NCBI GenBank assembly: GCA_030407315.1
Contig: JALQPE010001686.1
Span: 1 to 64,000 of the forward strand
Source of the DNA: Asparagopsis taxiformis
Taxonomy: Eukaryota; Rhodophyta; Florideophyceae; Bonnemaisoniales; Bonnemaisoniaceae
DNA length: 64,000 bases
Reading direction: 5' to 3'
The notes beneath the pieces are model-generated. The model had not been told where the DNA came from, did no database searches, and saw only the letters and a program-made list of their open reading frames with translations. Shown here in pieces: positions 1 through 9,487 of the stretch. Position numbers and translations under genes: made by a program. The number at the start of each line of letters is the position of its first letter. Position 1 is the stretch's first letter.

Positions 1-1093
1 CAGCGCGGAGCATCTTCTCCACTTGCGTACGGCTAATCTCGCGCGGACGCGTGTCCGGCGCGGTACGGCGTTGGTTTCACGGGGGTCGCCCCCGGAACCA
101 GCTCGATGCGGTGCTCCGTCGCGTGAATGGCTCCCAGCGTGCCGCTCCACATGCGCTCATGCTTTCTTAGCATCTCGATAATTTCCGCGTGCAGGTTCGT
201 CGTCTACTCGCTCGTCGCGTAGCGTCGCGCGTAAGAGTTCTTCCCAAGGCGGCGTCGCGCTCGCAATTTCGTCGGTCTCGCGCGGGTCCGGCGGTGTCGT
301 AACGTTGCGTCGCGTCGCGTCGTCGGGCGGTCGGTCTTGCGGGTCCGGCGCTTCTGAGCGACTTGTAGACACCCCACGGGGTTGGGCACGGCGGTGCCTA
401 CCTTCATGCTTTTGGGTAAATACTTGTAGACGAGTGCCAGCGTTGTGTAACTGTACTCGGAAGGGTACATTCTTCGAACCATCGTCTCCCCGTTGGTTAA
501 ACGGAGTATTTCTGCGCGTAGAGGTTAGTCGCGGGAACTACGATGCAGCGCCCTTCAGCGCTCGTGGTAACGTCGATCGCTCGCGTCGCGTTCGGCGGAA
601 TCGATGTGCGGCGCGCAGCGCGATAGGCGCGAAGCTTGTGGGTCGGGTCGCCTTCGCGGTCGGCGCGCGGCGCGGTTCGTCGGCGTACGCGGAAGCATCG
701 GGACGTGGTCGCCATAGCGGGTTCGCAACGCGCGCTGCGGTCCAGTGTAGATAATTTCGACTACGCGGTCGATGAAGTCCGCTCCCAAGATACATGGGAC
801 GGATAAGCGTGGCATCACCAAAAAGATTTGGAGATGCGCTCGGGCACCTAGAAAAACGCTAAGTCGCAGCGACGCGTTGGCGCAAGGCGTCGTCCGTTCG
901 CGTCGATAATCGCGCAGCGCAGCGTCGGCGGCGTAGCGTGGCGCTTCCAGTCGGCGCCTAGTACGTTTTCGCGAATGAGGCTTGGGCCTGCGCCAGTATC
1001 AAGCACGGCGGTCACCGCGGTGGCCGTGCGTTGATTATACCCGACGCGGGTCTCGAGTTTGTAGTTCGCGGTAGGGGTCTGAAACAGGACCAC
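1..1093 (-). pseudogene. pol 5' part of element A (protease to start of RT), frameshifted
   Basis: Starting at about 1093 on the minus strand the sequence encodes an aspartic protease region with the motif LDTGAGPSLI, then ILGADFIDRVV further on in a shifted frame (821-555). Next comes the linker and the PYRAGHASREI region just before reverse transcriptase, which reaches the window edge. Each block matches element C pol (57057 onward) but in a different frame, so several small indels have accumulated. No full catalytic domain is left intact inside the window. Family knowledge: gypsy pol order is protease, RT, RNase H, integrase. Confidence 0.78.
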
Positions 1094-1185
1094 TGTTTCG
1101 GGGGTAACGGAGGCGGTTTTTCGCGCGGTAGTTGCGTCGTTGCCGCGTCGCGTATCCGTTGAGTGAGGAGGAGCCGGCCCACCCG

Positions 1186-3219
1186 CTACGGCTCCTCGTA
1201 GGCGTTTCCCGGGTCTTCTGCAAAACGAACCGAGTGGGGCGTGAGCTGCTCGCCGTCATGCGCGTCGTATTCGCGCGTCCGATCGTTTTCGCGCTCACGC
1301 TCGCGTGCGCCCTCGTTTTCGCGCGTTCGCTCGTTGCCGTCGACGCGCTGTCGCTCGCTCTCGTTCGCGTCGGCGTGCGCGGAGACTTCGAAGACCTGAA
1401 CGTTGCGCTGCAGGTTCAGTTCTTCGGGCGTTAGGCGCGCGTGGCTATGCATTTCGCGAATCGCGGCCTGCTGCTCGGACGAGAGCAGTGGGCAATTCAC
1501 CATCGGGTGCCCGAACTTCCTGCATATCAGGCATCGGAACGCCGCCGTGCGAGACGTCGGTGCCGTGCGTCTGCCTCACGATAGGCGGTGGGTAAGTCGC
1601 GCGCGGTATGTGCGCCGTGTACGGTCCCGCGCGTTCGCGTTCCCGGTCGTCGGTATGCGCGGTGCGTCGTGGGCGGTCGGCGGGCGAGGCGTCGCGCGAG
1701 CGTGGCGTGCGGTAATTCGACGAAGGAGTGCCAAGCGAGGTCGGACTTCGCATGGGGCTCGGAGTCGAGAACTTCCGTTCGCGCGGAGCGTGCGGTGTCG
1801 CGGCGGAGGTTGAGACGTTTGGCGATGAGAAATCTGATGGTGGGGTGTGCCCCACGGTCAGAGCTTGCATCGTTGGTGTCTCCTCCTCTTCCACGTAGAG
1901 CGCAGGCGTTCGCCTTAATAGCGGTCGAGCGCTCGTCGTCGGCGTCATCGCTCGGTGCGTGTCTCCGTGGCTCTGCGCCATAGAGACTAGCTCTCGAAAG
2001 GTGTATCGCCGCGGGTCACGAGACAGCGCGTCCCGCACGAGGTGTTGCGCGTAGGGGCGTAGACCATCGACGAAAATAGAAACAAGCGTTCGCTCGCTAA
2101 ACGCGTCGCCGCAGCGCAGCGCTCGTCGTCGTAATCGCGTAGCGAATTGCGTTTCGGTTTCCTTCGGGTCTTGCGTTTGTTGCGCCACGTCGCGGTACGC
2201 TTGCGCAACGTCGCCTTCGCGCGCGTAGGTTAGTAAGAGCCACTGAACGGCTTCCGCGTAGAACGTAATCGAATCGACGCCCGCGCGCGCTCCTCGGAAC
2301 GTTCGTCCCACGTACGTTTGGAACTTGTCGCGCGCTTCGTCGGCCAGGAAATACTTGAGAATCGGGAGCGCTGCGCCTTCGGATACGCCGGTGTCGTCGC
2401 ATGCGCTCTTGAAGTACTTCAGAAACGATAGTACCGCGATTCCGTCAGCGCCCGTGAAATTCTCTCCTTGCATCGAATGGCGCACCATTTCGCGGTGTTA
2501 GCCAATTCGCTCGCAATCGTTCGGTTAAACGCGCGGTCCGTATTACGCAAGCGGTACGTGCGATACGAAAGCGCGCGCGTGAACAGCTCGTTCAACGGCT
2601 GGATCTCTACCAGCCCGGGATGTGCGGGTCCATCGTCGCAATCCGAACGCGGATGGTCGTCGAATGACAGGTCCTGGCGCGCCAGTTCCAGCCATCCTTC
2701 GGGATCCGCGTTACGCGCGTAGTTCGTCGGAGTCGCGCGCGCTGCGGTTCGCGTTCGGTTTTCGCGCGTAACGACGCTCGCGCGGTCGGTATTGTGCTCC
2801 TCGCGGGAGTCCATCGTAGTGACGATTAGGTTGTGGACTTGCGCCCTCATCTGAGCCGTCAATCCACGTGATTGGCCCTTGATGGCGCGGTCCACAGCCG
2901 CTCGGACTTCTGCCTGGAGCATGCATTGGAACGTAGGGTCGTCCACTACTTGTCGAACCAAGCTCGGAAGCGTTGCGGACGGCGTAGCGTGCACGTCGGA
3001 AACGCGGAACTCGGCCTCGCGCTTCGTTGCGGCGCCATCGTCGGACGTTTGCGCGTCGTCATCAATGCTCGCGAGCGCTTGCGTCGGTAACGGCGGCCAA
3101 CGGGAAGCGGTAGGGTCAGGGATGTGTGAAGCGACCAGCGCGTCGACTGCGTGCGTTTGCGACGTGACTGGCGGCGGTTCGGTCGGTGCGTTCGATCGCT
3201 CGGGCGCGGATGGATCCAT
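1186..3219 (-). pseudogene. gag of element A, frameshifted
   Basis: The frame opening at 3219 starts MDPSAPERSNAPTEPPP, nearly the same as the gag of element C at 55040. It continues in that frame to about 2480, where a one-base change moves the match to another frame (2488-1445). A second shift near 1550 moves the C-terminal match to the frame ending at 1186. The second shift falls at the zinc knuckle seen in element C, which is therefore lost here. The capsid-like middle part is still recognisable. With at least two frameshifts this copy cannot make full-length Gag. The C-terminal tail is rich in Arg and Glu and ends at EEP followed by a stop. Confidence 0.8.
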
Positions 3220-3796
3220 CGGCGCGGTTGCGTTCGATCGTCGCCTAGGGAAAAGGGAAAAAGGGATGATGGGGAAGGAGAAAGGGGAATTCGACGCGCG
3301 TCAGAATCTCGCGTCGGCGCGTCGAAAAATTGGCAAGTAAAAAGGGAAGCGCTTCCCGAAAATTGTCTGCGTATCGGGCGCGCGTGTAAGGGTGAGGGGG
3401 ACGAGTTCGCTCGCAGGAGGGCTTCTTCCTCGCTCGGAACGCGCAAAGACGGGTCTCGATCGTCCGCGAACCCAATATTTTCGGCACCGCCGAACTCGCG
3501 TTAGGGTTGCGAACTAGCGCGCGCACGCGCTGCGTCTTCGATCGCGTCGTTCCGCGCTGCGAACCGTCGTAGTAGAGATAGGGTAGTTATGCAAACCAGA
3601 GAGGCTATAGCACCGCTTCCGGGATAGCGATACGCGCGCACGCGTCAATCGCCCTCGCTGTCGCGCACGACGAACGGATAAATGAGGAATTAGAGTAAGC
3701 GATAGGTTTTGGCGTCCTGTGTTTTCCCCAAGCGGAGTTTCTGTGCTTCGCTGAGTTCGCACGTCGGTTCGCGCAATTCTAGGTCGAGAGACCAGT

Positions 3797-4590
3797 TGTA
3801 GGACCAGCCGGGACGGCGGTCACTAGGAGAGTTCTAGAATCGCTTGCCGTGTCAGGGCGTAGTGAACCGGATCGCGCTGGTGAACTTGCGTTTCGCACGT
3901 CGCGCGGTCGCAGTGGCGATCGGGTGGTACAACCGCGGAACGCGCAGGGATCGATCGCAACACGGGATTCGCGGGCCGGCGCAAGCCGTGATCTCAGGGG
4001 GAGATCACCGAGTAAACTCGAGTACAACGCGATCCACACAGGGGTCGTAAATCCCTGGCCTAGTGGAGTGCAACGCAACGCGCGCTATCGCGGTGCGACG
4101 CGGTTCGACGATCGGTTTATGCGCAGCGCGCACGCGAACGTCGGCGATGTCGTGCAAGCAACCGCACGCATTGTCGTAATGCAATCGGTCCTCGCGACGC
4201 GCTGGACACTTCACTCGTAGCTGCGAAGATGCTGACTGTTTATTGGTAAGGTGCGAAGCTGAACGACCATTAATAGCTAACTACTAAAGGACAGGCTGTC
4301 ATTCCATGGCCGGCCGGCGTCCGCTCGCTTGCACGCAAAAGGGAAATATTTGGGAAAAAGACTTTCGTCATAAAAAACCCAAAAAGGGGAAATAAAGGGA
4401 ATTTCGCAAAAGGCGCTACACGTGGCGCCGGGCTCGCAATCGCACGCGTTCGCGCTGACGCGCCGTGACACGTAATTGTATCGCCACGCGTACGCTCGCT
4501 TACTAACTAACTCAGCGCGGATGCACGCGGACTCAACTCGTCGATATCGCTTCAACCCGCGTTCGCGTTAGTGGCATAAATTGCACCACA
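3797..4590 (-). repeat. 5' LTR of element A
   Basis: On the minus strand this 794-bp unit begins TGTGGTGCAATTTATG and ends GGTCCTACA, so it has TG...CA ends. It matches the LTRs at 26446-27235 and 53674-54462 but is more diverged from both than they are from each other. Inside the LTR boundary, after two bases, the sequence TGGTCTCTCGACC follows. It sits where a tRNA primer-binding site is expected and is the same in element C. The 5 bp beyond the outer edge (4591-4595, ccaag) should be the target-site duplication, repeated at the unseen other end. Confidence 0.85.
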
Positions 4591-5051
4591 CCAAGGCCGT
4601 CGTCTCCCTCGTCACCGTCACCCCATGCGACAGAAGAGCAGGAAGTGAAGGGCAGGCTCTCGCAAAGGACTTTCTTTCGAAAATGAGTCAGTATTGCCGG
4701 GTGTACGACGTCCCTTTCGAAGATTTGGTCAGTGCCGACGAGAGCCGAGAACACGTGCCCATCACGGGCAACGTTCAGCTCATTCTGACTGATCCGCCCT
4801 ACAATGTTCGTCGTAACAGGAACGATTCCAACTCTTCGTACGACAGGCTAACTGCAGAAGATATGCAGGCTAGCATCGAAGTGTTTGACGAGCTGTTGCG
4901 CCCCGGTGGCCACGGCATCGTGTTCTGCTCCGCTTTGCAGTTCTACGAATGGTTCCATTACTTGGAAACGTACAAAGGACCGCAGTCAGAAGGCCCAACC
5001 GATGCTGCTGCCAGTGATGACGGGTCGGATGAAGAAGAGGTTACGCCATGA
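4581..5051 (+). CDS. DNA N6-adenine methyltransferase, catalytic half (MTase-SET protein, 5' ORF)
   Basis: This frame carries the methyltransferase motif IV LILTDPPYNVRR (DPPY at 4791-4802), followed by a helix and the LLRPGGHGIVFCS strand typical of beta-class amino-methyltransferases. DPPY suggests the N6 of adenine as target; SPPY would suggest cytosine N4. The SAM-binding motif I is absent here and lies in the next ORF, as expected for the beta-class order. The formal first ATG (4581) lies inside the LTR of element A, so the true N terminus is cut off or displaced. The in-frame ATG at 4683 (MSQYCRVYDV) is a good alternative. The ORF ends in an acidic linker whose stop overlaps the next start codon as ATGA (5048-5051). 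Either this is a frameshift within one fused protein or two subunits are made. Confidence 0.75.
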   Translation: MHHTKAVVSLVTVTPCDRRAGSEGQALAKDFLSKMSQYCRVYDVPFEDLVSADESREHVPITGNVQLILTDPPYNVRRNRNDSNSSYDRLTAEDMQASIEVFDELLRPGGHGIVFCSALQFYEWFHYLETYKGPQSEGPTDAAASDDGSDEEEVTP

Positions 5052-6463
5052 ATTCGGACTCCGAAGCATCGCAGCGCAGTGGCGAAGAAAGTGCAGATGA
5101 GGATGAGGAGGAGGAGGACGTCGTTCGGAATTCAGTTTTCTTCGTTGACGAGGTACCTCTGTTGTTTGTCCGACTACCTGGGCACCTCTATCAAATGCCG
5201 GGGCGGAAGAGGTACCAACGCATGAACATGGCAGAGGTCGCTATCCACTTCTGGAAGCGAGGTGTTCCGTTCAAGACTGGAAGCGAGATGGTGGCCTATA
5301 GGAACCACGGATACATGGACGGCACGTACCCGGCGTGGTGCAACGTCACCATCAATATGCCCGCCATCGATTCGAATGAGATGGTGTGGCGAACAAGGAG
5401 CACAACCGGTGCTACGGTCAGAGTTCGTGCAGAGCAGAAGAGCGTCGCTCTCATGATGGAGTTGATCAGCCAGCATTCACAGCCTGGTGATATTGTTGTC
5501 GATCCATTCTCTGGCACTTTCGCAACGGGAAAAGCAGCTATGAGCTTGCCTGAGCACCGTGTTTTCGTCGGCAGTGACATGGACAAATTGTGTGTGGCAC
5601 GATCGCTTCCAAAGCTGTGTGCTCTCATGTCACGTGTAATTCTTTCAAACAACACTGACATGAGGGTCACGACAGAAGCGAAACAGAGTGCTGAGAAGTT
5701 CTTGGCGTCCCCCTCTGTCACGATGCGTACACAGAGGGAACGCAGGATCATCGAACCCCCACCTGGCCTTCCCCTGTACCAGAGGTTCCCGAAATATATT
5801 CGGCAGTACCTCTGGCAGCTGTGCCCAGAGTCGATTGCGTCGCACGAGCACATGGAAAAAACGGTACATTATTGGCCACCTTCCCTGCGCCGCTGGTTGC
5901 AAACTGAAAACCCTCGCGTGATGCGGGCACACGATTGTGTTGCGAAAAAATTGAGCGTTCGACCATCGCTGATTAAGCATCCAAATGCAGGAAGAGGGCT
6001 CTTCGCTGAACAGACATTTAATGTTGGCGACGAAGTATGTGCATACTACGGAACTGTTGTGTACTCTGATATGAGCAAGGAGTCGATGAGGTTCGCGTAC
6101 GGAGAGGGTCACATGGCGATAACGAAGGAAACATTCTTGATGTATGCCATCAAGCTGTATGCAACAGCGGAGGACGACGAAAACATCGAGCATCCAATTT
6201 GGGTTGTTCCGGCTCCGTTCTGTTCGGCGCAGTTCATCAACGACCCGCGGTATTTGCGAGGTGAGGACACTCCGGCGGAAGACACCAGGCGGATGGCCAA
6301 CGTCGAGTTTGTCGAGAACTACAGCAGCGGTTCGACGGGGAAGAAGCTCAAGGCGAAGGACCTAGAAAATCCGAAGATCATCGTAGTACGTGCAATCCGC
6401 GATATCCGTCCAGGGCAGGAGCTCTACGTTCATTATGGGACAGCGTTTAGAGCATGGAATTAG
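5048..6463 (+). CDS. SAM-binding half of DNA methyltransferase fused to a SET domain
   Basis: This 471-aa ORF starts with a run of acidic residues, then continues the methyltransferase. A target-recognition-like stretch is followed by the SAM-binding motif DPFSGTFATGKA (from 5501) and the acidic strand end VGSDMD. After a linker comes a SET domain: GRGLFA (near 5992), the strand with EVCAYYG, FINDPR, ANVEFV, and the closing ELYVHYG (6419-6439). SET domains methylate lysines, usually on histones; adenine methyltransferases modify DNA. The canonical NHS/C..PN signature is altered to FIND...ANVEF, as in some non-canonical SET proteins. AATAAA lies at 6495-6500, 32 nt past the stop. The gene sits inside transposon D1, so a role in silencing control or self-marking of the transposon is likely but inferred. 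Confidence 0.82.
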   Translation: MNSDSEASQRSGEESADEDEEEEDVVRNSVFFVDEVPLLFVRLPGHLYQMPGRKRYQRMNMAEVAIHFWKRGVPFKTGSEMVAYRNHGYMDGTYPAWCNVTINMPAIDSNEMVWRTRSTTGATVRVRAEQKSVALMMELISQHSQPGDIVVDPFSGTFATGKAAMSLPEHRVFVGSDMDKLCVARSLPKLCALMSRVILSNNTDMRVTTEAKQSAEKFLASPSVTMRTQRERRIIEPPPGLPLYQRFPKYIRQYLWQLCPESIASHEHMEKTVHYWPPSLRRWLQTENPRVMRAHDCVAKKLSVRPSLIKHPNAGRGLFAEQTFNVGDEVCAYYGTVVYSDMSKESMRFAYGEGHMAITKETFLMYAIKLYATAEDDENIEHPIWVVPAPFCSAQFINDPRYLRGEDTPAEDTRRMANVEFVENYSSGSTGKKLKAKDLENPKIIVVRAIRDIRPGQELYVHYGTAFRAWN

Positions 6464-6494
6464 GTTCACGAAAGATGTTTTCATTTCGACTACA

Positions 6495-6500
6495 AATAAA
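6495..6500 (+). promoter_or_regulatory. AATAAA polyadenylation signal of the MTase-SET gene
   Basis: A perfect AATAAA lies 32 nt downstream of the stop codon at 6461-6463. The position suits 3' end formation. Confidence 0.5.
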
Positions 6501-7124
6501 GCTACGTTCCAGAGTTGAAGTATATCATATAATGCAGCATGTCCAGCCACCATTAGTCCAGGGTGAAACCTATTGAGCAGTACTCGCCTGTCAAAAACCA
6601 ATCGTTCACACTCTAGGTGCACTTCGTCCGAGCAGTGAACCTGACTGCTTGGATGCTGTTATGCGTGCAGATGCAAAATACACGACCAAGTTGAAATGGA
6701 CGCCCGGTGGATGTCCAGCTCAGTTGCATTGCTGTCCAGCCCAGAAATTCTACAATTCAGGGCAGAAAAAAATATCGCAAAAAAACATCGATTTCAGCGG
6801 GTCGATTGTGCCGTACGGCACACCCCCATCTCAAAAACATGTTCACATGTGCATGTTTTTGAGAATAGCCCAAATTTTAATTCAAATCAGGACGTCTTCC
6901 GGACATAGGGGTGCTCGCGGCCTAGCTCGACAGCTGTAATTGTACCTCATTAAATACTGTTGATGACTGCCTACCGTATACAATCTGGACTGTTGGCGTA
7001 TTCTCCGGTACTTGACCTGACCTGAACGTTCATCGCAGACCGTTGTGGTTACCGACACTATACAGCAATCTTTTTTGTATCTCGTGCAACTCAATCGTTC
7101 CATCGCTTCGGGTAAAGCTTCATT
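6501..7124. other. Intergenic stretch of D1 with a hairpin
   Basis: No coding sequence is supported here. It holds a 12-bp perfect inverted repeat, CTCAAAAACATG at 6830-6841 and CATGTTTTTGAG at 6852-6863, separated by 10 nt that are themselves partly symmetric. The stretch presumably contains the promoter of the downstream coiled-coil gene, but no clear TATA box was found. Confidence 0.4.
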
Positions 7125-9410
7125 ATGCCGCCGCGTATTGCGAAGAAAGCTCCAAAGCCTCCGGGCCTCCAGAAAACCCGGTCAGCAGCTGCTGTATCGA
7201 GTGCCCGACAATCCCGTGCGAAGAAGCGGTCTGGGCCTACCGGCAGCATTGAACCGCGGTCCGGTAGTCGCAAGACGGACCGGCGCAGAACTGGGGATCC
7301 GCAGCGAGAAAGTGAGGAAGGAGGAACGGCGCGGAGAGAGATGGGGCTTGACCGAGGCAAGCGCGCTCGCAGGGACAGTGAACATCATGATGATGACATG
7401 ATAGTGGCTCAAAACATGTTGGAATTGCGGCAGAGTGCTATGGCAAAGGTAGTTCCTCCCGGGTTGGCAGATGCGGAGGTGCTGCAGACGGAGTCCCAGC
7501 CGGGGGTTCGCGAGACACTGGAGGCTGTGACCCCCACTGCGCCAACTATGCCGAGTACATCAGCCCCAGCAGGTAATGCAGTCAGGGACCCGAGGATAGC
7601 GGCAAGGGATGTTGTTTCTGAGCAACGTTCACAGGATGCCAACTATCATCGGCGGTCAGGTGGTACTGAGGGGAGAGAGCAGCCGGAGTGCGGGCCTCGT
7701 CACAACAGACTGTCATTGGTGCCAAATATGCGCGTAACGCCCCCGCGACGTCAGGCTATTGCCGATGGAGGACATCATATTCCCGATAGCGTGGGAGATG
7801 GGGGGACGGTGAGGGCAGAGAGGTTGCATCCGCCGGAATCCATCGATTTAATGGCGAGTCGCATCAATGCGCAGAAGAAGAAGATCGCGGAGCTGGAAAA
7901 AAAAGTGTTTAGCCAGGACATAGCAAACAAGGCGCTCACCACGGAGATAGTTGCGTTGGAGGCTAAGGTGAAGACTCTGCAGGCGGAAAATGCCAGCCTT
8001 ACTGCAATTGCGAGAACAGGTAGAATCAGTGATCACGGTGGCGGTAAGTCGAAAATACAGAAAGCCATTCCTGTGAAATACCTTGGAGTTCTTAGGGCGG
8101 TTGAGGAAAACCTGACAAAGTGGTGCAAGAACGAGACTATGGAGCTGGACCCTATAGCGGAACAAACGCAGAGACGTTGGACTGGACGTACCATCGAGGT
8201 AGAGCCGGTAGAAGGGACACTTTGGAGCGAAAACGGTGTAGGATATATTGCTACCCCTCCGGGCTATATCATCAAGAATCTGCAGTGGTATACACCTTCG
8301 TACAGAGACGAGAGTGATCTGCTGAATGACTTGGTGCGACACGTACTGCGTCAAAGTCCGTGGTGTGATGTGTTTTCCGATGAGGAGCAGCGTGTGTGCT
8401 GTCAAGAGGCTGTGGCGGGGAGCAAGGAATTGAAAGTGAAGGTGACGCAGAAACTGTCCGACGTGATGAGTGCACGGAAGCGTAATGCGAGGGACAGATT
8501 GTTCGGTTCGCTGGGGTACACGAAATTAATGTCTAGATGCACGATGCTGACGACGCGAGCTGAGATGGACGAGCGAGAGGATCAAAAGCGCGAAGCGTCT
8601 GAGAAGCTTTTGAAACGGGAAAGCAACGGTGATTTGGATATGGGGAGGTGGCGAACGGCACCGTTCTCAGAGCTGCGATACAGCAAAGGCATGGTTCCTG
8701 ACAGCTTCGAAATGGAAGTGAATGGTGATGCATGGTTTAACAACCGAGTAGCTGTGAATGTGCTGGACATCTTCAGGGGTTATTCGATACGACCAGAACA
8801 AGTAATGGACATAGAGACGAGCATACTAACGCTGGCGCGCCTGGATGCTTGGCTAGTGACTACTGTGGAGTGTTTGGATGAACCGAAGGGGAAAGGAGGT
8901 GCACGGCAGAAGGAGTTTACAAGGCGGTACAGTCAATATGTGGGGGTAGCTTTTCAGCAATTAGTTGGTATGGTGGTGTACTGCATGTCTTGTCTCCAAG
9001 GCTCGCAAGCAAGGGAAGAAACGGACGTTGTCGAGAGCGAACAGCGGACTAGTGCACAGTCACGGCATGTGTTTGCAAGCCGTACTGTGACGAGAGAGGC
9101 TGTTGAAGTGTGGCAAAGCGGAGAGGGGTCTGGAATTGTTCATGTCGTTGATGATGTAAACCGCTGCTCATCACTTGTTCTAGTGTCCGAGGATTGGATT
9201 CAATCGCATATTACGTCAAACCTCGGTGCTGTAATGGATTGTGTGATTGCGCAAGGACTAATTGGCGCAGAACTTTTCGTCGTTGACCCATATGCTGGAC
9301 ACCTGAGTGCAAACCTGAATGTAGAAATCAATGCCCCACAGTATGGGGGCATGGAGCGGCGCCATGCAGCAACTGCTGATAACAGTTTTGGCGCAATGGA
9401 GGATGGTTGA
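7125..9410 (+). CDS. Large basic coiled-coil protein of transposon D1, function unknown
   Basis: This intact 761-aa ORF has no family I recognise. The first 110 residues are basic and disordered with Lys/Arg clusters (AKKRSG, KRARRDSE), which could be nuclear targeting signals. A coiled coil runs from about residue 242 to 300 (INAQKKKIAELEKKV and following heptads). The C-terminal half looks globular, with many Trp, Tyr and Val residues. It stands between the MTase-SET gene and the convergent transposase gene and stops 77 nt from the transposase end. Two-gene DNA transposons often pair a transposase with a DNA-binding accessory protein, so an accessory role is a fair inference. Its intactness beside a disrupted transposase is notable. 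Confidence 0.7.
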   Translation: MPPRIAKKAPKPPGLQKTRSAAAVSSARQSRAKKRSGPTGSIEPRSGSRKTDRRRTGDPQRESEEGGTARREMGLDRGKRARRDSEHHDDDMIVAQNMLELRQSAMAKVVPPGLADAEVLQTESQPGVRETLEAVTPTAPTMPSTSAPAGNAVRDPRIAARDVVSEQRSQDANYHRRSGGTEGREQPECGPRHNRLSLVPNMRVTPPRRQAIADGGHHIPDSVGDGGTVRAERLHPPESIDLMASRINAQKKKIAELEKKVFSQDIANKALTTEIVALEAKVKTLQAENASLTAIARTGRISDHGGGKSKIQKAIPVKYLGVLRAVEENLTKWCKNETMELDPIAEQTQRRWTGRTIEVEPVEGTLWSENGVGYIATPPGYIIKNLQWYTPSYRDESDLLNDLVRHVLRQSPWCDVFSDEEQRVCCQEAVAGSKELKVKVTQKLSDVMSARKRNARDRLFGSLGYTKLMSRCTMLTTRAEMDEREDQKREASEKLLKRESNGDLDMGRWRTAPFSELRYSKGMVPDSFEMEVNGDAWFNNRVAVNVLDIFRGYSIRPEQVMDIETSILTLARLDAWLVTTVECLDEPKGKGGARQKEFTRRYSQYVGVAFQQLVGMVVYCMSCLQGSQAREETDVVESEQRTSAQSRHVFASRTVTREAVEVWQSGEGSGIVHVVDDVNRCSSLVLVSEDWIQSHITSNLGAVMDCVIAQGLIGAELFVVDPYAGHLSANLNVEINAPQYGGMERRHAATADNSFGAMEDG

Positions 9411-9487
9411 AATTAGTGCAGTAAATGTGACGTTGACTAGAAGGCTTATCATGTAGTACATTATCAATAGAGTGCTGCGATTTAGAT

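Larger units (their letters stand above)
1..4590 (-). mobile_element. Element A: 5' half of a Ty3/gypsy chromovirus, degraded, cut by window edge
   Basis: This is a minus-strand retrotransposon entering from the left edge. Reading right to left it has a 5' LTR, a leader, a gag gene, and the beginning of pol as far as the start of the reverse transcriptase. Its gag and pol align by eye along their length with element C (53674 onward), so the two belong to one family. Coding regions are broken by several frameshifts, so it is an old or dead copy. The LTR outer edge lies exactly against the interior of a methyltransferase gene at 4591, which indicates insertion into DNA transposon D1. The base composition is rich in CG and GCG, unlike the D1 sequence next to it. 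The 3' half and 3' LTR should lie left of the window. Confidence 0.88.

Noticed and set aside
6830..6863. Hairpin as a bacterial-type terminator
   Set aside because: The window is eukaryotic and no T-run with a gene end fits it; recorded only as an inverted repeat.
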